Assembly: GCA_021809845.1 (NCBI GenBank)
Contig: JAJZJW010000011.1
Location: forward strand, 1 to 52,633
DNA: 52,633 bases
Source of the DNA: a bacterium
Lineage (GTDB): Bacteria; SZUA-79; Acidulodesulfobacterales; Acidulodesulfobacteraceae
Direction: 5' to 3'
Shown here: piece by piece, positions 27,412-34,589 of the stretch
Numbering within the stretch: position 1 is the first letter of the stretch
Layout of the letters: each line of letters begins with the position of its first letter
Notes under the pieces: generated by a model
Seen by the model: only the letters and a program-made list of their open reading frames with translations
Told to the model about the DNA's origin: nothing
Databases searched by the model: none
Position numbers and translations under genes: made by a program

Positions 27412-27849
27412 TTATTCGCATTTGATTCCGTCAGCTTCGATTTTTTTCTTATAAGCTTCTACAGCATCTTTTCCTGTCAGTAAATTTTTTTTATCTGCTT
27501 CAATATCGGAAGGCTTAATTTTACAAACCCAGCCTTTGCCGTAAGGATCGCTGTTAATAGGAGAAACGTCTGTTTTTAGTTCTTCATTAATTTCAAGAAT
27601 TTCTCCGCCGAAAGGTGCAGGAACAGGACCGACATATTTTCCGCTTTCAACAGTAGCGACAGATTTTAACTGAGCAACTTTTTGTCCTACTTTTTTTGGA
27701 GTTATGTACAAAAGTTTTCCCGCAAGGCTTGCCGCAACACTTGTCATACCCATTAAAACTGTACCGTCAGATTCAATTTTTCCCCAAACATGCTTCTCAA
27801 TATTGTAATAAAGTTCCTCTGGAATATCACATCCATTCATTTTAGCCAT
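27412..27849 (-). CDS. lbpA: Lipoate-binding protein LbpA, first copy
   Basis: 145 residues, GcvH-like fold. The lipoyl-lysine window is TVESGKYVGPVP (Lys71), followed by PFGGEILEINEEL and DPYGKGWVCKIKP. In sHdr organisms the lipoylated arm is thought to carry sulfur intermediates to or from the Hdr-like complex. It is the first gene after hdrB2, but a strong terminator (28061-28120) and its own promoter (27918-27946) lie between, so it heads a separate transcript with the second lbpA and the lipoate assembly genes. AAGGAG lies 11 bases before the ATG. Confidence 0.9.
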   Translation of the reverse strand: MAKMNGCDIPEELYYNIEKHVWGKIESDGTVLMGMTSVAASLAGKLLYITPKKVGQKVAQLKSVATVESGKYVGPVPAPFGGEILEINEELKTDVSPINSDPYGKGWVCKIKPSDIEADKKNLLTGKDAVEAYKKKIEADGIKCE

Positions 27850-27917
27850 AAGATTCTTTTCTCCTTAAAATAATTTTTTGTTAAATTTTGAAATAGATAA
27901 TAAAATTTATAAAAATT

Positions 27918-27946
27918 ATGATACTACATTTTTATTTGCTTGACAA
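27918..27946 (-). promoter_or_regulatory. Promoter of the lbpA-lipS operon
   Basis: On the minus strand TTGTCA (plus 27941-27946) and TATCAT (plus 27918-27923) are 5/6 matches to the -35 and -10 consensus, separated by exactly 17 bp. Predicted start near 27911 gives a leader of about 60 bases to the lbpA ATG at 27849. Confidence 0.6.
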
Positions 27947-28060
27947 TAAAAACTTAAAAAAATTTGACAAAAGTTAAAAATTATTTTCAAATATATTCAA
28001 AAAAAATTATCAATAATTGAATTAATAATTATTAGTTAAAAATTATTTTCAAATCTATTT

Positions 28061-28120
28061 AAAAAAAAATGCCTATAATTTAATTAATAATCATTAAACT
28101 ACTAATTAAAAGATAGGCAT
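28061..28120 (-). terminator. Terminator downstream of hdrB2
   Basis: Read on the minus strand, the outer arms ATGCCTAT/ATAGGCAT (plus 28069-28076 and 28113-28120) and inner arms TTTAATTA/TAATTAAA form an 18-nt stem with a short internal mismatch. Eight to nine T follow (plus 28061-28069). It lies about 70 bp past the hdrB2 stop and would end the hdr transcript. Confidence 0.75.
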
Positions 28121-28189
28121 AAAATAATATATAAGATAATCTGAATTATAAGCTTATTATCTTATGGTTATAGGTTCTCAATATAAAAC

Positions 28190-29095
28190 TTAAACCAATC
28201 CTTTAGATTTTAACACTTCCATCGGATTAGAAATAGGATCGGTCAGCTTTAAATCTTTAGCAGATTTTCCCATAGCAAGACCTATCAATTGTGTAAAATA
28301 AACAACCGGAATTTTTGCATCATTTCCGTGAACTTTGACTATTTCAGGCTGTTTTATATCTAATGCAGCTCCGCATAACGGGCATGGAAGAGCTAAAATG
28401 TCAGCGCCCGCTTTTTTTGCAGCAGATAAAATAGTAGCCGATAATGTTGCGGATAATGATTCATCCTGAAGGGCATGAGCTCCTCCGCAGCATGATGCAG
28501 CAGCATCAAATTTTACAACCTCAGCTCCGGTAGCAGCCAGAAGTTCATCCTGAAAATATGGATTTTCAGAATCGTCTCTATTGCTTTTATAACCGGTTTT
28601 AGTTATAGTTTTAGGTCTTTCATATAGACAACCGTAATAAGAGGCAACTTTTAAACCTTTTAAAGATTTTTTTACTGCGTTTTTTACTTTTTCGGGTCCT
28701 ACTTCATTATAAAATAATTCAAGAAAATGTCTAACGTCTAAATCACCTTCATAAGAGCCGTAACCGACGTCTTTTAAAAAACTTATGACATCAGATTTGG
28801 CATTTGCATTTTCATTCATAGCAGCGTTAGTTCTCAGCAAACTATGATAGCAGCCATTACAAGGCGTTACTACCGCGTCTACATGGAATCTGCCTTTGGC
28901 AGAATCCATAACCCTAGCCGGAAGCATATATGAAAGTTTCTCATTGGAACCTTTTGCTTCTAGCGCTCCGCAGCAGTTAAAATCATCTACTTCCATTAAT
29001 TCAATGCCAAATCCTTCGGCAACTATCTTTGTTGATTCGTCATATGCTCTTGCCATTCCCTTTAGTGAACAGCCTGGAAAATAACCTAATTTCAT
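28190..29095 (-). CDS. hdrB2: sHdr subunit HdrB2
   Basis: 301 residues from the ATG at 29095, supported by GGAGG seven bases upstream and by overlap with the hdrC2 stop (ATGA). The longer frame would start inside hdrC2. Two CCG cysteine motifs are complete: Cys9, Cys41-Cys42, Cys79/82 and Cys156, Cys202-Cys203, Cys238/241. In true HdrB these hold noncubane [4Fe-4S] clusters that perform disulfide chemistry. In the sHdr system HdrB2 belongs to a cytoplasmic complex proposed to oxidise protein-bound sulfane sulfur. It is the last gene of the hdr group; a terminator follows. Confidence 0.92.
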   Translation of the reverse strand: MKLGYFPGCSLKGMARAYDESTKIVAEGFGIELMEVDDFNCCGALEAKGSNEKLSYMLPARVMDSAKGRFHVDAVVTPCNGCYHSLLRTNAAMNENANAKSDVISFLKDVGYGSYEGDLDVRHFLELFYNEVGPEKVKNAVKKSLKGLKVASYYGCLYERPKTITKTGYKSNRDDSENPYFQDELLAATGAEVVKFDAAASCCGGAHALQDESLSATLSATILSAAKKAGADILALPCPLCGAALDIKQPEIVKVHGNDAKIPVVYFTQLIGLAMGKSAKDLKLTDPISNPMEVLKSKGLV

Positions 29096-29736
29096 TGTAA
29101 TTCCTCCTTTAACCTCTGGGAGACTTTTTTCCAATCTTTAATTTTGCCTCCAAATAGTTTGATTCTCCCGCTTGTAAACATTTTAAAGCCTAAGGATAAT
29201 TGATCACCGCTCATCATATCTTTAAGTCTTCCAGTTTTTGAATAGAAATCTTTAACTATTTTGACTTCATCTATTCTTCCATCGGTAAGAACTTCATCCA
29301 TGAATATTTCATCAAAGGCTTCATCATTCGTAAGTTTTCCAAAGACTTTTCTGTCTTCAAGGAACTTTGCAATTGCTCTCACAACTTCCTGGGTATTAAC
29401 ACCTTTAGGACATCTGTGAGTGCATCTATTGCAAGAAACGCATTTCCATACTAAGTCTTTATAATCGGACACTAAAATATCATAATGTCCTCTTCTGACA
29501 AGATTTATAAAGCCGCGCGGATTAAATTTGTCGACAAATTCCGGCAATGTGCAGCCTCCGGTACATGTTCCGCATTGATAACACCTAGCAATTGTGGAAC
29601 CGCCGGGCAATTTTTTAACCTCGTCAAGAAATTCTGTAGTAACATCTTCATATAATATTCTTGACGGCATGAACTCTTTCCAAATACCTACGAGCTCTAC
29701 GCCGTCAATGACCATTTTATCAGTATTTTCCGCCAT
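29092..29736 (-). CDS. hdrC2: sHdr subunit HdrC2
   Basis: 214 residues. Two ferredoxin-type [4Fe-4S] motifs are present: Cys52, 55, 58, 62 (CYQCGTCTGGC) and Cys99, 102, 105, 109 (CVSCNRCTHRC, then P). It relays electrons between HdrA flavin and HdrB clusters. AAGGAG is 5 bases before the ATG. It sits directly downstream of hdrA with a 48-base gap; the small hypothetical gene usually found between hdrA and hdrC2 in published shdr clusters is absent. The stop overlaps the hdrB2 start by 4 bases. Confidence 0.93.
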   Translation of the reverse strand: MAENTDKMVIDGVELVGIWKEFMPSRILYEDVTTEFLDEVKKLPGGSTIARCYQCGTCTGGCTLPEFVDKFNPRGFINLVRRGHYDILVSDYKDLVWKCVSCNRCTHRCPKGVNTQEVVRAIAKFLEDRKVFGKLTNDEAFDEIFMDEVLTDGRIDEVKIVKDFYSKTGRLKDMMSGDQLSLGFKMFTSGRIKLFGGKIKDWKKVSQRLKEELQ

Positions 29737-29784
29737 ATTAACTCCTTAATTATTTCTTTGTTAGAATTTTAATTTCTTCTAAAA

Positions 29785-30831
29785 TTATTTTAAAGATGAA
29801 GCGACTTTTGCAGCTACGGCAGCGCCTTCAACTATGCAATTTTCTACATCCAACGGACCTTTATCTGCACCGGCAATGAATATTCCGGCTTTTGAAGATT
29901 CGTTCGGGCTTAGAAAATCATCTTTTGGTGCTAAATAACCGTACTCATTTTGTTTGATACCAAGTATTTTAGCCGCTTCAATAGTGCCGTCTCCGGGTGC
30001 CTGTCCTGCCGCTAAAATTATCATATCAACAGAATGTTGAATAGGTCTGTCCATAATAGTTTCTTCAGCTCTTAAAGATAATTGCTCATTTTTTAAAGTT
30101 ACTTCTGCGCCTCTTCCTCTTGTAAAGATAACTTCATATTCTTCCATAGCTTTTCCGTATAATTCTTCCCATCCTCTTCCAAACATTCTCATATCCATAT
30201 AATATACAAAAACTTCTGTATCAGGATATTTTTCTTTAATTTCTATAGCCTGTTTTGTCGAAACAACACAGCCTACTCTACAGCAATATGGATTTCCAAC
30301 CTGCTTGTCTCTTGAACCGACACACTGAAATATTGCCACTTTTTTAGGAATTTTTCCATCCGACGGTCTTTTAAGTTCGCCTTTTGTTGGTCCGTTTGGA
30401 TTAAGTAATTCTTCAACTTCTGCATTTGTAACTACATCTTTGAATCTGCTGTAACCATATTCTTGTTTAACGGTTGGATCAAAATGCTCAAAACCGGTAG
30501 CTACGACGATTGCGCCAAAGGTTTCTTCAGCTTCGCCTTTTGAATTTTTAATCTTAACTTTAAATTCAGGTGCATTACCGGACAATGCGGTGATTGTAGA
30601 ATGTTTAAGAACCTTAATATTAGAATTACTTTCTACATTCTTAATAACAGGGTCAAGAACTTCACTTACTAAACGCATATCAGGCGCTAATTTATAATAC
30701 TTGTGTTTAGCAACCTGCCCGCCAAGAAAGTCTTCCTTTTCTACTAATGAAACATTGTATCCCATTTGTGCTAATTCATGCGATGCTTTAAGACCTGTAA
30801 CTCCTCCGCCGATAACTAAAACTGTTTTCAC
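29785..30831 (-). CDS. hdrA: sHdr flavoprotein subunit HdrA
   Basis: 348 residues, the short HdrA of sulfur oxidisers, without the extra ferredoxin and insertion domains of methanogen HdrA. FAD motif GGGVTGLKASHEL (8-20), GGQVAKHKYYKLAP, a second nucleotide strand AIVVATGFEHF, and the Fe-S motif with Cys170, Cys183-Cys184 and Cys188 (VGNPYCCRVGC). FIAGADKGPLDVENC near the C-terminus closes the FAD fold. It would bifurcate or relay electrons from sulfur oxidation. The start is GTG (30831) with AAGGAGG upstream; no ATG gives the flavin motif. The 431-bp gap to hdrB1 holds the HEARO-like element. Confidence 0.93.
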   Translation of the reverse strand: MKTVLVIGGGVTGLKASHELAQMGYNVSLVEKEDFLGGQVAKHKYYKLAPDMRLVSEVLDPVIKNVESNSNIKVLKHSTITALSGNAPEFKVKIKNSKGEAEETFGAIVVATGFEHFDPTVKQEYGYSRFKDVVTNAEVEELLNPNGPTKGELKRPSDGKIPKKVAIFQCVGSRDKQVGNPYCCRVGCVVSTKQAIEIKEKYPDTEVFVYYMDMRMFGRGWEELYGKAMEEYEVIFTRGRGAEVTLKNEQLSLRAEETIMDRPIQHSVDMIILAAGQAPGDGTIEAAKILGIKQNEYGYLAPKDDFLSPNESSKAGIFIAGADKGPLDVENCIVEGAAVAAKVASSLK

Positions 30832-31262
30832 CTTAAAATACCTCCTTGTTAATGAATAATATATTTAAATAGTTTTTTTGGCAATATCTCATATATAATA
30901 TCAAAATTAGATATAAGACAGAATCAAGCACTGACATAGCAAAACTCAACTTGCTGTTTCAGGAGAATATGCCATTCTTGTGTAAATTAATTTATATATA
31001 TTTATTAATAATGTGAACCGCACCTTACCTTACGGAAGGGGCTTCGTTTAGTCCGTTGCAACCTCTATATGAGGAAACATCATGTTTTATGCAACCTCAG
31101 TTTCCGACGCTATGGGTTTTTTAAGTGGATAACCCTTCCCGCAGTTCTTGCGGTAGTATCGCCTTACTGGCGATGTTTTAAAACCATTGATTGACTACCA
31201 TCCCCTATCCTGCGAAAGGGGACTTTCCGACAATGTTAGTTAGATAAAAAATATTATATTAA
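30832..31262. other. hdrB1-hdrA spacer carrying an inserted RNA-like element
   Basis: 431 bp within the hdr group. 30832-31012 is ordinary AT-rich DNA with a small inverted repeat AGCAA/TTGCT near 30947-30964. 31013-31231 is a much more G+C-rich, structured block (see the HEARO-like entry). 31232-31262 is the AT-rich end before the hdrB1 stop. No open frame. Confidence 0.7.
31013..31231 (+). ncRNA. HEARO-like (IscB omega-RNA family) structured element, ORF-less
   Basis: About 220 bases of near-50% G+C in very AT-rich surroundings. The plus strand begins GTGAACCGCACC; HEARO elements are described as starting after ATGA or GTGA. Visible pairings: CCGCA/TGCGG (31139-31143, 31149-31153), ATCGCC/GGCGAT (31158-31163, 31169-31174), CCTC/GAGG (31062-31065, 31071-31074), CCCC/GGGG (31202-31205, 31218-31221), and long-range GGAAGGG (31034-31040) with CCCTTCC (31133-31139). 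The phrase AAGTGGATAACCCTTCCCGC fits my memory of the omega-RNA scaffold. No IscB/HNH frame follows. An IS200/IS605-derived repeat is the alternative. Confidence 0.55.
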
Positions 31263-32354
31263 TTAATTATATGAAATTCCCATTTTATCAAGTAGCGGTT
31301 CCACAGGCGTAACATGGAAATTCAGACCTGCTTCTTTAAACGGATGAGCTCCTAATGCCAATGCCGCAAGCTGGGAATAAAATATAACAGGATAATGATA
31401 ATCTTCTCCGACAGCCTTTTGAATCCACTGAGTTTTATCAAAGGTCGTTCCGCATCCTGTGCAATTAACTAATATCATATCAGGATTAACTTCTTCCTTA
31501 ATAGCTTTCAGTTTGATGTTTTGAGCTGATCTAGTAAATTCTCTATTAACAAGAATATGTCTGAAACCAAATCCGCAGCACATAAACCATTTAGAATATT
31601 CTTCCATCTGAACGCCAAGTGTCGAAGCCAGACCGCCTACAACAATAGGTCTTTTACCGCCTATTATGTCATCGGAAACCTGTTTAAAGAAATGGCAGCC
31701 GTAATGTTCAACTCCAACTAAGCCTTTAATTCCTTCAAGTCTTTTAGGATCGGCATTAGCTAAAATCTTATCTCTTAAAGCATATGCGATTTCGCTGTCA
31801 TGCACAATTTCTTCAGGAATTACCAATTCTCTGCCTAACTTTGCAAGTATTTTTTTAACTTCATCTCTTAGTTCTTTATTGCCGACAAGCAAATGTCTCA
31901 TTTCAAGATAATTTCCAAAGCTCGTAACACAATGAATTGTGAAGTTATAGCCTTCTTCATAAGCTCTATGCCAGTTTCTTGCCGCGACAGCTCCAAGCTG
32001 AACTAGGTTTCCAAGACCGGATGCATGGTAATTCCAAGCAGTACAGGAAGTTTGCTGCATATCGTTATAATATTTAATTCCAAGTTTGTCCCTGTAATAG
32101 AAATTAGATCTTGGAACGCCCGGCAAGTTTGCACACTGCCCGCAGCTCTTATGCTGATAATGCATATCCAGAGGAATCTTCTTTTTAATTCCGTACATAA
32201 CTTCTTCTTCCTTGTACGGTCCAATAATATGACCGATTTTAATTTCTCCTTCTTCTTCCAGTTTTTTCATTTCCGCTCTTATATCATGTACATGATAGCT
32301 CATTCCTTTTCCAGGATTAATGGCGGTTTTAACGTCGTTTATTTCGTAAGACAT
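31263..32354 (-). CDS. hdrB1: sHdr subunit HdrB1
   Basis: 363 residues, longer than HdrB2 by an N-terminal ~60-residue extension. The second CCG motif is complete (Cys220, Cys259-Cys260, Cys298/301: GVEHYGC, FMCCGFG, VNCTGCG). The first is degenerate (CGQC at 71-74, Cys104, Cys142), so probably one noncubane cluster remains. This asymmetry between HdrB1 and HdrB2 is also described for other sHdr systems. GGAGG precedes the ATG. Upstream hdrC1 is 352 bases away across a tandem-repeat spacer; downstream lies the HEARO-like insertion. Confidence 0.92.
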   Translation of the reverse strand: MSYEINDVKTAINPGKGMSYHVHDIRAEMKKLEEEGEIKIGHIIGPYKEEEVMYGIKKKIPLDMHYQHKSCGQCANLPGVPRSNFYYRDKLGIKYYNDMQQTSCTAWNYHASGLGNLVQLGAVAARNWHRAYEEGYNFTIHCVTSFGNYLEMRHLLVGNKELRDEVKKILAKLGRELVIPEEIVHDSEIAYALRDKILANADPKRLEGIKGLVGVEHYGCHFFKQVSDDIIGGKRPIVVGGLASTLGVQMEEYSKWFMCCGFGFRHILVNREFTRSAQNIKLKAIKEEVNPDMILVNCTGCGTTFDKTQWIQKAVGEDYHYPVIFYSQLAALALGAHPFKEAGLNFHVTPVEPLLDKMGISYN

Positions 32355-32706
32355 CGATAATGCCCTCCTTGTTAATTTAATATAGCTTTCTTTTTTTTAA
32401 TGTTACGTTGTTAATGTTATTAATTATCAATTATGATATCTAAATATGTTATTTAAATTTAGATAGATATTATACTCAATACTTCTAAAACTTAAAATAT
32501 TTACTACTATCTATTTTTTAAAATCAACACAACTTGTAAAACTTAAAACTTTAAAATATTTACTACTCTTTATTTTTTTAGAGCAGCTCAACTTGTAAAA
32601 CTTAAAACTTTAAAATATTTACTACTCTTTATTTTTTTAGAGCAACATAAATTTTCATAATAACACAACATACAAAAATTTATTTAAAGTAAATAATAGT
32701 TATATT
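32355..32706. other. Repeat-filled spacer between hdrC1 and hdrB1
   Basis: 352 bp. About half is a 59-bp tandem repeat (32494-32653). The rest is AT-rich without an open frame, terminator or convincing promoter. The operon is therefore expected to be read through, although a spacer this long is unusual between shdr genes. Confidence 0.5.
32494..32653. repeat. 59-bp tandem repeat, three copies
   Basis: 'aaaatatttactact' begins at 32494, 32553 and 32612, exactly 59 bp apart. Copies two and three are nearly identical (both continue ctttatttttttagagca); copy one is diverged and the third is truncated. Confidence 0.9.
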
Positions 32707-33441
32707 TTATTTTCCTGCTGCAGCTAACTTAGCTTTTTTTGCTTCAATTCTGGCTTCCATTTCTTCCTTTTTATCTTCCATGTCGTCCTGCACTATATCA
32801 ACCAAAAACGGGAACACTGTTCCTACTTTTTCCAATGCGCCGCTTTCTTCCCAAATTCTTTGCATTTCATAAATTGTAAAATCTTCAGCCGCCCATGCTC
32901 TATCGACGACGTTCATTCCTGGAAATCCCTTAAAAAGTTCTTCTCTCATTTCCATTTTTTTTGAAGATAATTCAATCATTCTTGGACCCCAATCAGGAAA
33001 GGCATCCGGAGACAACATGTCAGGTGCAAGCTGATTTCCGCGTGTTAAAACTAATTTTGCTATTCTTGTGTAACCCGCAAGAGCTTCTGCGGCTAATCCC
33101 TCTCTTACTGCAATTTCTCTCATGGTCATAACGATATCGGCTGCTGAATTTTCTTTTGGGCATCTGTATTTGCAGCTGAAACATTGAGCGCAATTCCATA
33201 TTTTGCTCTTCATGTATTCTTCGATAGTCTCTTCATCACCCTCTATCATCATCTGACACACTTCGCGTGGAGAGTAATCATAAAAAGCAGCTGCAGGACA
33301 GTTTGCAACACAGGTACCACAATTAAGACAGCCATGCAGAGATTCTTTAATTCGGAAATCTTTCATGATTTCTTTATAAAAATGTCCTCCTTTGGTACTT
33401 TCAATCTTCTCCGTAATCGGATTTTTTGCTTCTTCACTCAT
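32707..33441 (-). CDS. hdrC1: sHdr subunit HdrC1
   Basis: 244 residues, first structural gene of the sHdr group. Two [4Fe-4S] motifs: Cys38, 41, 44, 48 (CLNCGTCVANC) and Cys84, 87, 90, 94 (CAQCFSCKYRC). The C-terminal half is helical and ends in a Lys/Glu/Ala-rich coil (MEDKKEEMEARIEAKKAKLAA). AGGAGG lies 9-10 bases before the ATG. The 180-bp upstream region carries three tandem promoter-like repeats. The ArsR-type regulator gene is next upstream on the same strand. Confidence 0.92.
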   Translation of the reverse strand: MSEEAKNPITEKIESTKGGHFYKEIMKDFRIKESLHGCLNCGTCVANCPAAAFYDYSPREVCQMMIEGDEETIEEYMKSKIWNCAQCFSCKYRCPKENSAADIVMTMREIAVREGLAAEALAGYTRIAKLVLTRGNQLAPDMLSPDAFPDWGPRMIELSSKKMEMREELFKGFPGMNVVDRAWAAEDFTIYEMQRIWEESGALEKVGTVFPFLVDIVQDDMEDKKEEMEARIEAKKAKLAAAGK

Positions 33442-33498
33442 TTTAGAATATCCTCCTTGTTCATAATTCTTATTTAATTGTTAGACTGTTAACTATTT

Positions 33499-33593
33499 AT
33501 AACGCTAAGTGATATAAACCTGCTAATATAATACTAAGTGAAACGAACTTGCCAATATAATACATATAATACTAAGTGAAACAAACTTGCCAA
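33499..33593 (-). promoter_or_regulatory. Three tandem promoter-like repeats ahead of hdrC1
   Basis: Minus-strand TTGGCA (plus 33588-33593) with TATTAT (33566-33571), and TTGGCA (33550-33555) with TATTAT (33528-33533), both spaced 16 bp. The third, weaker unit is TTAGCA (33521-33526) with an AT-rich -10 near 33497-33504. Between the boxes the first two share AAGT-N7-ACTT, a possible operator half-site pair. The units are imperfect direct repeats (offsets 38 and 29), so the promoter region itself was duplicated. Confidence 0.55.
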
Positions 33594-33621
33594 CCTAGCT
33601 GACAAAACAGCAGTGGGATTT

Positions 33622-33993
33622 TTAGCCTTTATAGCTACTGTTGCTTGAAGCAGGCTGAGATATTTTTAATTCTTTTAAATCGCTGGCTTTCTGAACATCT
33701 TTAATGTCTTTTATAAGCTGACTTATTTTGGTATTTTTGAGAAAATACAGCAATTTATTATCTTCCCTCTTAAAATCTACCATATTTGTATTTCTTAAAA
33801 CCGATAAATGCTGGGAAATATTGGATTGGGATTTTCCTAACACGGAAGATATGTCATTCACACTAACTTCCTGATCGCAAACTATGCAAAGAATGCCGAG
33901 TCTTGTGGGATTTGATAATAATTTAAATATATTAGCCAATTCTTTGCATTTATTATTTAAATTATTTTCGTTATCGCAATAATTTTGATTCAC
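33622..33993 (-). CDS. ArsR/SmtB-family repressor of the sHdr locus (sHdrR-like)
   Basis: 123 residues. Winged helix-turn-helix: ANIFKLLSNPTRLGILCIV (21-39), then VNDISSVLGKSQSNISQHLSVLRNTNMVDFKREDN (about 46-80, recognition helix SQSNISQHLSVL). Two cysteines, LCIVCDQE (about 37 and 40), sit where sulfur-responsive ArsR proteins sense sulfane sulfur; Cys6 and Cys15 are extra. Such regulators precede shdr clusters and are released by sulfur substrates. The start is GTG at 33993. It is the first gene of the locus. A 24-bp palindrome covering its own -10 box (34195-34218) suggests autoregulation. Confidence 0.85.
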   Translation of the reverse strand: MNQNYCDNENNLNNKCKELANIFKLLSNPTRLGILCIVCDQEVSVNDISSVLGKSQSNISQHLSVLRNTNMVDFKREDNKLLYFLKNTKISQLIKDIKDVQKASDLKELKISQPASSNSSYKG

Positions 33994-34060
33994 TTTTCAA
34001 ACCTGATTTTATAATTAAACAAGACTTTTCAAATTATTTAAATTATAATTATTAAATTAA

Positions 34061-34169
34061 GCAACTATTAAATTTAGCAACTATTAAATTTAGCAACTAT
34101 TAAATTTAGCAACTATTAAATTTAGCAACTATTAAATTTAGCAACTATTAAATTTAGCAATTATTAAAC
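34061..34169. repeat. 16-bp tandem repeat in the ArsR-gene leader
   Basis: GCAACTATTAAATTTA is repeated six times without change (34061-34156), then a degenerate seventh unit. It lies between the predicted transcription start (~34198) and the ArsR GTG codon, so it would be part of the 5' leader. Confidence 0.95.
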
Positions 34170-34194
34170 ATTATTAGTCTAATTTTCAATATCC

Positions 34195-34234
34195 GTATAT
34201 TCTAAATATAGAATATACTAATCCAGTTTGTCAA
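34195..34234 (-). promoter_or_regulatory. Promoter of the ArsR-type regulator gene with overlapping palindromic operator
   Basis: Minus-strand -35 TTGACA (plus 34229-34234) and -10 TATATT (plus 34205-34210), spacing 18 bp. The -10 is embedded in a perfect inverted repeat with arms GTATATTCTA (34195-34204) and TAGAATATAC (34209-34218), four bases apart. A dimeric repressor bound there would block RNA polymerase, the classic ArsR arrangement. Confidence 0.7.
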
Positions 34235-34458
34235 GCAAAAAATAAAAAAAAATTTAAAAAAAAATTAATACATATATAACTTATCGTTTTTATTTGTTTT
34301 TAAAGCGACTAAAATTATAAATAATTATATTTATCAAAAAATAACATTTACTAAATAGATATTTGTTTGACCACGAGCTATATATAGATACATAAAATTA
34401 TGTATTCTATATATAATAATATGTCAAAATATAAAAGAACTAGAAATTATTACAAATG

Positions 34459-34589
34459 AGGATTTACAAGTTGGGATTGATAATTGATTCTAAATGCGTC
34501 CTAATAAATTTATTAGAATTATGATAAATTAGGATTTATAAATTGAGATTGATAATTGATTCTAAATGCGTTCTGAGAAATTTATTGGA
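34459..34589. repeat. Diverged duplication of the hydratase gene 3' end
   Basis: A ~59-bp segment starting 'aggattta' occurs at 34459 and 34531 (offset 72), about 85-90% identical by eye. The right copy contains the last codons and stop of the 34536-35297 gene; the left copy is non-coding. Confidence 0.85.

Larger units (their letters stand above)
27850..28189. other. Regulatory spacer between hdrB2 and lbpA
   Basis: 340 bp holding, in minus-strand order, a terminator hairpin (28061-28120) and a promoter (27918-27946). A ~62-bp direct repeat starts 'agttaaaaattattttcaaat' near 27973 and 28035. No open frame. Confidence 0.7.
33994..34535. other. Regulatory spacer upstream of the ArsR gene
   Basis: 542 bp. 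From the ArsR side: six perfect 16-bp repeats (34061-34156), a promoter with overlapping palindrome (34195-34234), ~220 bp of plain AT-rich DNA (34240-34458), and a diverged copy of the neighbouring hydratase 3' end (34459-34517). No gene. Confidence 0.75.

Noticed and set aside
34061-34169. CRISPR array or replication iterons
   Set aside because: 16-bp units abut directly with no spacers, and no replication gene or DnaA-box cluster is near.
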